Shown: piece after piece, positions 1 to 8,070 of the stretch
Layout: each line of letters begins with the position of its first letter
How positions within the stretch are numbered: position 1 is the stretch's first letter
Origin: Phytophthora sp. 'mugwort'
Lineage: Eukaryota > Oomycota > Peronosporomycetes > Peronosporales > Peronosporaceae
Reading direction: 5' to 3'
Length of the DNA: 64,000 nucleotides
Assembly (NCBI GenBank): GCA_033558025.1
Contig: JAUCEF010000005.1
Location: forward strand, 5,642,001-5,706,000
Position numbers and translations under genes: made by a program
Notes under the pieces: generated by a model
Seen by the model: only the letters and a program-made list of their open reading frames with translations
Database searches by the model: none
Told to the model about the DNA's origin: nothing

Positions 1-1745
1 CCTCAGGACTATTTGACGGAGGCACAGACCCTGATGATGTTCGTGTTGGCCGTCTTGACGATGCCTGGCTGCTCAGTGCTCTGAGTATTATGGCGGCGTC
101 GGGAGGTGTTGACGACGGCAAAGTGGACCCGCTTCTCGACCGGCTTTTCGTGACCAAGCAGACTTCCCTCACAGGTGCCTACGCATTGCGTCTCTATCAA
201 AACTGTCAATGGGAAACAGTCGTCGTGGATGACTATTTCCCAGTGCTCTATGACTCGGCCGAGCGTCAAGCTGCTGGATTGGACGCTGGAGACGACGCTG
301 AGCTTTCAGTTAGCGCTGGAGCTGCATTCGCTCACAGTCGGGATTTTGAGGAACTGTGGGTTCCTTTGGTAGAGAAAGCGTTCGCAAAATACTACGGCGG
401 GTATGCCGCACTGGAAGGCGGTTACGTGCACCATGCACTTCGCATTCTGTCAGGTTGCGAGTGTGACGAGGTTTTCTTGGCGCCAGCAGCGCGAGGGGCG
501 TTGAAGAAAACGTTGTGGCAGCAGTTGAAGTTGTTTCGTAAGAACCGGTTCCTACTGGGCGCAGCTTCGCTGCCAAGCGAACATGCAGACCCGGCCCTCC
601 GTGCATCCGGCTTGGTGTTTGACGCCTGCTATGTGATCTACGACGTCCGGGATGTGGACGGCGCGCAGCTTTTGCAACTGCGAAATCCACCAGGCGATCA
701 TCAGGAATGGAAAGGCGACTGGAGCGATGCTTCGCGTCTTTGGACTCGTCGTCTGCGCAAGCGTCTGGGCGTACGGAAAGGCAACGATACTGGGGACGAT
801 AACACGTTCTGGATGAGTTTCGACGACTTCTGTCACGCCTTCCGAGCGCTCTACGTGTGCCGGTACTACGACCCCGACAAATGGACCGTCAAGACGTTGG
901 ATGCACGCTTCTCGCGCGAAGAAGCCACCTCCAGCGGACTCCCCACAAGACATAACCCCAATTGCACGGGGCTGGACAACAATCCCCACTTCTCCTTGCG
1001 CGTCTCGCGTCCGACAGAGGTCATCGTCACGGTCACGCAAGTGGACTCCCGTGGTATGGCGCCCGTGACCGTATTACCCATCGCAGTGTACATCGTGGCC
1101 CATCCAGACCAAAAGGATCGATCACGTCGTGTTACCGTTCTCAATCAAGACAACGTAGCAGCACACAGCGGCGTGCCGGCCCGCAGCCGTGAAGTACGGA
1201 TACAATGTGAGTTGGCTGCTCGCACGTACACCTTGTTGGTGGCTGTGTACGTGAGTGGCATGGAGGGTCCGTTCCGCGTGCACGTGCAGAGCAACTACCC
1301 CGTCGAGCTTCAGCAGATCTGGCCCGCAGCCTGGAAGACTGGCAATGGCACAATGGTCGCAGTACCACAGGGAACTCTCGTTGAACGGATGGCCGAGAAG
1401 ATGAAGCAGACTGTAGTCGAGTCAGCTGCAGGGGCGAAGATTGTGGCCAAGACGCAGGAGCTGGCCGACAAACTCGCAGCCGGTGCAGCCATCGTCGACA
1501 ATGCTATGCGAGACGAAGAGAGCATTCTGGAGGAGCAGCTCGCCAAGCAGCAGCAACAAGAGACGGAGGAGGCCGAGCGTGAAGAGGCACGTCTGACCGG
1601 CAAGAAGAAGAAGAAAGGCAAGACTGACCCTGATGCTCCGCAGTCGAGACCGTGGATAGAGCAATGGGACGAAGGCGCCGGCAAGCCGTTCTACTTCAAC
1701 AAGCAGACCGGGTTGTCGTCATGGGAGAAACCTGCCGACTTTTAA
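1..1745 (+). CDS. Calpain-fold protein lacking catalytic Cys/His, with C-terminal WW domain (5' partial)
   Basis: Calpain-family (C2) fold, probably a non-proteolytic scaffold. The reading frame (codons from base 3) is open to the left edge and in frame with the Met at 90, so the gene starts outside the window. At 57-86 it reads DDAWLLSALS, the calpain GDCWLLAALA site with the catalytic Cys replaced by Ala (codon 63-65). The His motif (GHAY in calpains) reads DACY, with Ala at codon 624-626. The third catalytic residue, Asn, is kept in LRNPPG (codon 684-686), although the usual NPWG Trp is now Pro. Other calpain landmarks are present (LWVPLVEKAFAKYYGGY; FWMSFDDF). A beta-rich domain-III-like segment follows, then a charged Lys/Glu stretch, then a terminal WW domain (W..E..D..GKPFYFN...SSWEKP). 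The family assignment is firm. Loss of peptidase activity is inferred from the missing residues. LUC7 starts 94 bp downstream. Confidence 0.87.
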   Translation, partial: SGLFDGGTDPDDVRVGRLDDAWLLSALSIMAASGGVDDGKVDPLLDRLFVTKQTSLTGAYALRLYQNCQWETVVVDDYFPVLYDSAERQAAGLDAGDDAELSVSAGAAFAHSRDFEELWVPLVEKAFAKYYGGYAALEGGYVHHALRILSGCECDEVFLAPAARGALKKTLWQQLKLFRKNRFLLGAASLPSEHADPALRASGLVFDACYVIYDVRDVDGAQLLQLRNPPGDHQEWKGDWSDASRLWTRRLRKRLGVRKGNDTGDDNTFWMSFDDFCHAFRALYVCRYYDPDKWTVKTLDARFSREEATSSGLPTRHNPNCTGLDNNPHFSLRVSRPTEVIVTVTQVDSRGMAPVTVLPIAVYIVAHPDQKDRSRRVTVLNQDNVAAHSGVPARSREVRIQCELAARTYTLLVAVYVSGMEGPFRVHVQSNYPVELQQIWPAAWKTGNGTMVAVPQGTLVERMAEKMKQTVVESAAGAKIVAKTQELADKLAAGAAIVDNAMRDEESILEEQLAKQQQQETEEAEREEARLTGKKKKKGKTDPDAPQSRPWIEQWDEGAGKPFYFNKQTGLSSWEKPADF

Positions 1746-1839
1746 ATATGAGTACAAACTTCATATTATGGCTACAGATGTCACTCTTGCGAGGGCTTTC
1801 TTTTGAGGTTTCCTGTCACTCTAGATCCAGCTCGGCGCA

Positions 1840-2823
1840 ATGGACGCCCAGCGCGCGCTGCTGGACAGCCTCATGGGCTTCAACCGCGACGGCGACCGAC
1901 CGAACGAGGCTGCCATAAACTTCCACCACCCTAGAGTTTGCAAACCCTACTTGTGCGGCCTGTGCCCGCGCGACTTGTTTCAGAACACACGTCTGGATTT
2001 GGGCGCCTGCGAGTCGCTGCACCTCCCAGCACTCCGCTTGGCCTACCAACAGGAGCAACAACAGAAGGAGAAACCCAAGCGGGACTTTGGCTACGAACGC
2101 GCGCTGGCCGAGAAGCTGGCGAAGCTGCTGGCTGACGTGGAGAAGAAAATCGCGCGCGCTCAACGTCGATTGGCTGAGGACGGTGAGGACAGTCAGGATC
2201 AGACGCAGATCTTGCAGCTCACGCAGGACATGCAGGACACTGCTGCGGAGGCCGAACAGGCAGCTAAGGACGGAGATGCCGACCGTTCGCTGCGAACGAT
2301 TGAGAAAGTGGAGCTGCTGAAGCGGAAGCGACGCGAGCTGCTCCGACAGAGCAGTGGGGGGGCCTCTAGAGGAGTGGACAGCGTCAACCAGAAGCTGCGC
2401 GTGTGCGACGTGTGCGGTGCCTTCTTGAGCATCTTTGACAGCGAGAGACGCCTGGCCGACCACTTTGGGGGCAAAGTGCACGTCGGATACGTGCAGATTA
2501 GAAAGAAGTTGAAGGAGCTGATGGAGGTGAAGAACGCGGAGGACAAGCAGGTGAAGGAGGTGAAGAGGAAACGACGGTCGGTAACGAGGTCGAGGTCCAG
2601 GAGACGTGGGGAGCGACCTCGGAGTCGGAGAGAAGAACGTGGTCGTGAGGAGGATCGCGAACGGCGGAGAGATCGAGGTCGGTCTAGGAGTCGGTCCAGG
2701 AGTCGTGTTCGTGATCGAGACAGTCGTTGCAGGCGTCGTGGACGACGATCGACGAGCTCTAGTCGTAGTCGAAGCCGGAGTTACGAGCGGAAGGGACGTC
2801 GGAGCCAAAGTCGTCGGCATTAG
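1840..2823 (+). CDS. LUC7: LUC7-like U1 snRNP-associated splicing factor with RS tail
   Basis: 327-residue LUC7-family protein. In other eukaryotes this family binds the U1 snRNP and helps choose 5' splice sites. The N-terminus MDAQRALLDSLMG matches the family start. The first zinc finger uses Cys34, Cys42, Cys57 and His61 within CKPYLCGLCPRDLF. Residues about 70-180 form a charged helical/coiled-coil segment. A second C2H2-type finger uses Cys189, Cys192, His208 and His214 (CDVCGAFLSIFD...HFGGKVHVGY). From about residue 241 the tail is an Arg/Ser-rich RS domain, as in LUC7L proteins, implying nuclear speckle localisation. No intron is needed and the length is normal. The start is the first ATG of the conserved N-terminus. 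The opposite strand is also open because of Arg/Ser codon bias, but that frame resembles nothing. Confidence 0.95.
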   Translation: MDAQRALLDSLMGFNRDGDRPNEAAINFHHPRVCKPYLCGLCPRDLFQNTRLDLGACESLHLPALRLAYQQEQQQKEKPKRDFGYERALAEKLAKLLADVEKKIARAQRRLAEDGEDSQDQTQILQLTQDMQDTAAEAEQAAKDGDADRSLRTIEKVELLKRKRRELLRQSSGGASRGVDSVNQKLRVCDVCGAFLSIFDSERRLADHFGGKVHVGYVQIRKKLKELMEVKNAEDKQVKEVKRKRRSVTRSRSRRRGERPRSRREERGREEDRERRRDRGRSRSRSRSRVRDRDSRCRRRGRRSTSSSRSRSRSYERKGRRSQSRRH

Positions 2824-3068
2824 CGCGATATGAAAGTTGGAAATTGCGCTCTGAGTTTGAGGTTTTCTTTTAAAGTTGGTTGCTTTGGCTTCTGTAGGAT
2901 GGACCTCGTCTTCATGTACTCGCACAAAATAAGTGGATAGGGCGGGGTGTCTTCAATAAATTTTGAGACGATCGTCTTACTACCAAGAATCCCGTGCGAC
3001 AACGCAAACTTATATCTCGCTCACGCAATTGTAAATATTGAAACAATGATGCGCATAGGTTTCTCATC

Positions 3069-4982
3069 TCAACCAGATTGAGGATGGAGCACGCGGCTTG
3101 ATGTGCTATCAACACCGTTCGAGCTGTCTCCGGGACAGCTTCCAGAGCTGCTTCCGCTGCTGCTCCCACTGGTATTACCGTTGCTGTTGCAGCTGCTTCT
3201 TGCATTTCGAGTTGCTTCCTTGCGCAACTTGATCGCCAGGATGCCCTCCATCACCTTCAGATGCTTTTCCTGCAGCTCGATCATACGCTCGAATGCATTG
3301 CCGTGCTGCACTCGCAGGTCCGTCATGACCGAGGCTAGTCCCACAAGTACCTCCCTCGTATCTGTCGCCTCCTTCTGGTACAAGTTCGCAATCTGCTTCG
3401 ATGTGACATCCGTAAGCCTCTCGATCGCGTTGATGAGCGAGGTGTCGTGGACAAGCAAGGTCGGTTTAAAGGCATCTTCGCTGGATCCAGAGTCGTCTGG
3501 GGTCGTGGAATCGGCTTCGGTCTCCTTGCTTTCCGCTTCAACAGGCCTGGTCGACGGGCTGCTGCGGTGGTGCGACTTGCGGTATACTACTAAATTGCCA
3601 GGACCCGACCCTCTACTTGTCGTAGTACCCGATGAAGTGTACACGTCACGCAGTGTGCCCCAGTACTCTTTGTAGCCGGCACTGCGGCGGTCGAAGACAT
3701 CGGCTTGGCGCATGTTACATCCGTCTGCGTGGCGCATATTGCTGGCATGGTACTCAGCGTTCAATGACCGAAGTTTCTTCGCCACCCTCTCGCTGTTGTT
3801 GCTGCCTAGGTCGCCAGTTTCTGTTTGTGCCAGCGTTTTCGCTGCGCGTAGTTCCCCGCTCGTGTACGAAATCGGTCCCGGTTGCCGCCTTCGGGGCGCT
3901 GCATTCAGTGCACGACTCACATCGTCGTGCATGTGGCGCCAACGCGCCGAGCTGTCGGCCTGCTGCTCCCTCGCCACGGCCTGCTGCTCCCTCGCCACGG
4001 CCTGCTCACTGGGCACTGCCTTCTTTGCGTGGTCCGCCAAACCCGTGGAATCCCTCTCGGACCTGTGCGCAGCTGCACGTCTTGCCGCCTCGGACTCTGC
4101 CACGAGTTGTTTTGAGGAGCCTGGCGATCCTGGCCAGAACACACGACGCTTCTGCATCGGAGGGCCCAACGGCATTGTCGCCGCGGGGCGTTTACCGCTT
4201 TTGGTCTTTCCGTCACTGTGTATGCCGCTGGTGGTAGACATGGTCGCTGCAGTTATGCATTCTGGAGACGAACTCGGTGGCCGCTCGATCACACTATTTC
4301 GGGCAGCTTGTAGCTGATCTTCTCCTTCGTCTTTGGCCTCTTCTAGTTCCTGCTGTTGTCGCTGCTTCTGCTCTAGCTGCTCTTGGTCTTGTTGTTGCCG
4401 CCGCTGCTGCAGGACCTGCGTCCCGCTGTGCGACTGTAACGAAGCCCGAGGTGGGGACTGTCGACGCGTGGGAGGAGCTTTAATCTGCAGAGCCTGACCT
4501 TGTACCTGGCGAGGTGGCGCCTGCGTCCGAGTCTGTGTCTGTGCAGTCGCCAACACAGGTATCGACTTACTTTGAGCCTGAGTTTGAGACTGCCTACTCG
4601 GTTGCATTTGCTGCCCTTGTGCGGACTGCTGCTGGGTCTGTTCAGGCTGGCTCGGTTTTTGTTGTTGTTGTTGCTGTGGTCGATCCTGCGTGTCTGTTGC
4701 CTGTCCTTGTTGTTGTTGATGCTGAGCCTGCGCCTTGGCCTGCTGTACGCGTTCCTGCTGCTTTTGCAAGCGGTGCGAGTTGGTACGTTCCTTGTGTACA
4801 TCCCACGCGCGCGTGCGGAAGTTGGAGTTCATGATAACGGGCTTGGGCTTCTTGCCGCCGTGCACGGCGTAGTGCACGTGGCAGATCTTGCACAGCACGA
4901 AGCGGCCCTCGTCATCCACGCTCAGGACGTCCGGGTCCGAGAGGATGCTGGGCGGCCACCAGTTGGCCTTGCGTTTGGGCAT
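3069..4982 (-). CDS. Gln-rich protein with N-terminal C2H2/BED-like zinc finger and C-terminal coiled coil
   Basis: 637-residue single-exon protein; no named family recognised. Near the N-terminus, CKICHVHYAVH followed by WDVHKERTNSH gives a Cys2...His2 arrangement similar to short BED-like fingers. Residues about 75-210 are dominated by Gln runs (with Pro, Thr and Ser), interrupted by a short Arg/Pro-rich part. A seven-residue unit AVAREQQ is repeated in tandem near the middle. About residues 530-600 form an amphipathic helix or coiled coil (FERMIELQEKHLKVMEGIL), followed by a Ser/Gly/Asn tail. The combination suggests a nuclear DNA- or protein-binding regulator, but that is inference. It converges with LUC7 (245 bp between stops). 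The + strand antisense frame is low-complexity shadow. Confidence 0.75.
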   Translation of the reverse strand: MPKRKANWWPPSILSDPDVLSVDDEGRFVLCKICHVHYAVHGGKKPKPVIMNSNFRTRAWDVHKERTNSHRLQKQQERVQQAKAQAQHQQQQGQATDTQDRPQQQQQQKPSQPEQTQQQSAQGQQMQPSRQSQTQAQSKSIPVLATAQTQTRTQAPPRQVQGQALQIKAPPTRRQSPPRASLQSHSGTQVLQQRRQQQDQEQLEQKQRQQQELEEAKDEGEDQLQAARNSVIERPPSSSPECITAATMSTTSGIHSDGKTKSGKRPAATMPLGPPMQKRRVFWPGSPGSSKQLVAESEAARRAAAHRSERDSTGLADHAKKAVPSEQAVAREQQAVAREQQADSSARWRHMHDDVSRALNAAPRRRQPGPISYTSGELRAAKTLAQTETGDLGSNNSERVAKKLRSLNAEYHASNMRHADGCNMRQADVFDRRSAGYKEYWGTLRDVYTSSGTTTSRGSGPGNLVVYRKSHHRSSPSTRPVEAESKETEADSTTPDDSGSSEDAFKPTLLVHDTSLINAIERLTDVTSKQIANLYQKEATDTREVLVGLASVMTDLRVQHGNAFERMIELQEKHLKVMEGILAIKLRKEATRNARSSCNSNGNTSGSSSGSSSGSCPGDSSNGVDSTSSRVLHPQSG

Positions 4983-6487
4983 GACTAGTATAGTGCTGAT
5001 GCGATCGTTCGCTTCAAGTGCTCACAGCAAGCGCGTTCCGTCTCAAGCGCAGGTGTTTAGTGCGGCTAGTTCTCGCGGAGTAAAAAACCTTCTGCGCGGT
5101 TCGTCCGTGTTCCTAATGACGGCGCGCATCACACAACAGGCAGAGGAGGGGAATCACGGTCAGTGTTCCGTTATGTTTCAGGCAGTGTATGGGTCTCGGT
5201 AAAGGCGATCGCTTGCAGTCATAGGCTGCCGTCACTCGTCCGCCCGGCACTAGCGCAAGACGACGGTGGCAGGGTGAGTTCGCCCACTCGCTGCCACCGC
5301 CAGCTTCGCAGTAGGCGCCAGTTAACAGATAGACGCGAGGCAGACAACGGCATGGCAATCAACGCTGGTAAGTAGGGGCTAGCTGCGAACGTACTTGCTC
5401 TCTGCCGGCGCGCGCTCCGTCCTCTTTTCTTCTGCGACTTGCACTCTGGTCGGTGGATGCGGCTATGAATGAGGCGTTTGGCGCTTTCACTTGGACTTTG
5501 TATTGTTGCTGCCGACCGCCTTGTTCGTTCTGTGTTTCGTTGTGTGTCTTTTCGTCGCGTAAAAGCGCAGAATCTTTGTCCAACCACCTGCGCGATATCA
5601 TATTCCTTGGACCATTTTGTGTCACAGGCAAAATGAAATAGAGGGACAAAAACGCGCGTCGATAATGCCTAAATACCTGGGCTTATTTGCTCGTTACAAT
5701 AATAGAAGGGTATCGTGTTGGACAGGTTGGGGATCAAACGCTCAACATGAAACCACTTGCAGAGCGTCGGCCGGTCGGCGTGGCCGGTCGGTAAACATAA
5801 AGTGGTTGTATACTTTGATTTTCAAGCTATTCTACAAGCAGATGACGACGTTAATGGCTGTTGCCCATCACCGCCGGCTGGACAGCCGACGGGAATGGAG
5901 TAGCACTGCCACTATTAATACAAGAGCTTTGTCATCGCCTCGCGCCGAAACCTTCCGTGCAGTATGCACAAACAGTCGGGCAATATGTGACGAACGTGCC
6001 CTTGCGTCCGACGGGCGATCCCGAACTACCAGTGTACAGTCGCTATCGAGCAGCAGCTCTTGCAGTTCGGTGCTGACATGAAATCAGGCATCTCGCTTCA
6101 CCGTCTCACATCCTCTTGTTATCTCGTTGTCCTCTGGTCTTGGACCTGTTCCAAAATCCCCGGTCTGTTACGGTCGGATAATCGGGCACCGTTGCAACAG
6201 CATTGCAAGGACATCACGTGAACTGATGTACCCGCTCTTGCTCAGGATGTTCGTACGAGTGCCGATTGTGATGGGGTGTGACGCCTCTATAGTTTCTCAG
6301 ACCAGACAAGTATCCATGTCATTTTTGTTTTATCCACTGGAGATACCGCATAACAGAACTCATAGCTCGCAGATATCTCACAGTTCGCGCCTTCGACTTG
6401 CCAATCACCAGCTAGTATACTAATAAGTAAAATGTAAAATTTTACCTTTAATTGAAAGTTATAGTTCATAGAAACCAGTCGCCTAGG
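4983..6487. other. Intergenic, no convincing gene
   Basis: The first about 350 bp upstream of the Gln-rich gene presumably hold its promoter. The rest carries short frames with no family resemblance. One possible spliced mini-exon pair lies at 5,352-5,641 (separate entry). From about 5,650 the sequence looks like unclassifiable degraded repeat; GC/AT content shifts and AT-rich DNA precedes the foldback at 6,488. Confidence 0.5.
5352..5641 (+). other. Possible 5' exon pair with consensus intron (gene remnant)
   Basis: An ATG at 5,352 opens six residues (MAINAG) and runs into a textbook donor, GTAAGT, at 5,368. A long pyrimidine-rich tract ends in the acceptor CACAG at 5,627. Joining the two restores the frame for only KMK before a TAG at 5,639-5,641. 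This could be the preserved 5' end of a gene whose body was lost to transposon debris, a leader exon with an upstream ORF, or chance. The splice signals are visible; function is unknown. Confidence 0.2.
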
Positions 6488-6565
6488 CTTGTGCGAATCT
6501 AGCGGGGGCACTGCTTAAGTCTACAGTCTACAGACTTAAGCAGTGCCCCGCTAGAATCGCACAAG
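6488..6565. repeat. 78-bp foldback (34/35-nt arms, 9-nt loop) beside a pogo-like gene
   Basis: Left arm 6,488-6,522 and right arm 6,532-6,565 are near-perfect reverse complements, with one mismatch and one extra G. They flank a 9-nt spacer carrying a tctacag duplication. The hairpin ends 54 bp before the Met of the pogo-like transposase. It could be a pair of collapsed terminal inverted repeats, a tiny MITE, or a regulatory hairpin. I saw no matching arm downstream of the transposase. Confidence 0.85.
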
Positions 6566-6619
6566 AATCAAATTTCGCGCCAAGCCCCATCTGCAGCCTA
6601 GTTATCCACGCCCTGGACC

Positions 6620-7987
6620 ATGCCTCGCACCAGGAGAAAAGGAACTACGGGAAATGGCTTCAAAGCCAAAATAATCAAACGAGTGGCGGTATCCTACCGC
6701 TTCAAGCTGCGTGTACTAAGGTTTCTCAAGTACCATAGCATGAAGGATATTATTAGGCGATTCTATCATGTGCGATCAAATTTGATACTCGTGGAAGGCA
6801 AATCGGAGACTGATTGAGGCTAAGTGCGCAGCGGGCTTAGGTAGCCATTACCGCCACAGGTTCCGTGAAATGGGTGCTACCCTTCCCGAAGCGGCGGAGG
6901 ATCAGCTCGTGAGGTGGGCAAACGATTTCCGAGCAGATGGTGTGCCGTGACGGGGCTGTTTTGAGCTGCAAGCTCGCAACTTGTACGCCGCTACAGGGCT
7001 CCTTCGCGGCGCTTTCACAGCATCCGGGCCAAGGCTGAAGCACTTCCTGTGCCGGAACAAGTTGGCAAGCCGCCGTAGAACAAGGGACGGGCAGACGACA
7101 TCGGAAGACGCCGGCGAGAAGCTGGCAGAGTTCAGTCGCCAAGTTTGTGCCAAATGAAGGAGCTCAGAATTACCAATGTCTACAATGCCGACCAAACAGG
7201 TGCACGCATTATGCTTTAAACTGGTTTATTAGCTCTAACGCTCGGTGTCTAGGTGTGAACTACGAATATGGTCCGGTAGCCACGGTCAAGATCAGGGAGC
7301 GAAGACGGTGTGGGTAAAATGCGCAGGGAAATCCAAGGCGCGAGTGACTCCGATGCTGCTGGCTGAGAGTGAAGGAAACAAAGCGGCACCCTTCCCTGCC
7401 TTTAAGACCCGGCATCAAAAATCGCCAAGACAGCGCGATTCAACGCTGTCCTTCGCAATAGATTTGGTCGATACTTTGGAATGAGCTGCAAGAGGAGCAG
7501 GTGGGTGTCCGAATCTATGGCAGCGGAGCTAGGTGGTGGAACAGCGAGCTGTCTATTGAATTGATCAGTTACCATTTTTGGTCCCAAAGAAAATATGCAT
7601 GAGCCCGTGTTGCTTTTGTGGGATGACTTTTCGGTGCGTTGGCGCTACGATGTGTTGGTCTGTGCTAGGCTTTTGAATGTCGAGCTAATGAAGGTCCCTC
7701 CAGGCTTCGCATACGTGTTTCAGTCGACCGATGTGGTCAGGAATCATCCACTCAATTAGCACCTACGCAAGCAATGCATATGGTTTCTTCTAGCTTAAGT
7801 TTGCTCGTCAAATCGCAGGTCTCCGTTCAAAATGACGGCGCCCTCAAGACCCGACGTCACCCGGTGGATCAAGCATGCATGGCTATCACTCACTACTGCT
7901 ACGAATATTGGTGGGTTCAAGAAGGCACAACTGCTTCAAGTAACACCACCGGATGATGACGAAGAATCAGGCTCCGATCCAAATTAG
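6620..7987 (+). pseudogene. Decayed pogo-like (DDE_1/Tc5 type) transposase
   Basis: Relic of a cut-and-paste DNA transposase, broken by stops and frameshifts. The N-terminal helix-turn-helix part runs from MPRTRRKGTTGNGFKAK through a frame break into a CENP-B-like segment (EAKCAAGLGSHYRHRFREMG; QLVRWANDF) around 6,815-6,950. The DDE part begins about 7,190 and shows GAKTVWVKCAGKSKARVTPMLL at about 7,277-7,345 and LLLWDDFSVRW at about 7,610-7,645, which includes one acidic catalytic position. It then reads VPPGFAYVFQSTDV and ends near GFKKAQLLQVTPPDDDEES at about 7,915-7,970. At least four frame changes are needed, so it is inactive. It abuts the Gypsy element, and no clear right terminal repeat was found. 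Confidence 0.8.
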
Positions 7988-8070
7988 GGCGAGCTAATTC
8001 GCCTTCTGCAGCAACCGCGCGGAAGGACATTGCAGCGCAAGAGAATAAGAAGTAACAGTGGAATGGCAGT

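Noticed and set aside
1816..2925. 369-codon open frame on the - strand opposite LUC7
   Set aside because: It mirrors the Arg/Ser and Leu-rich composition of LUC7; the + strand has an unmistakable LUC7 protein and the antisense frame resembles nothing.
3103..4988. Several + strand frames opposite the Gln-rich gene (Leu/Ser-rich)
   Set aside because: Shadows of CAG/CAA and coiled-coil codons; low-complexity, with no family match.
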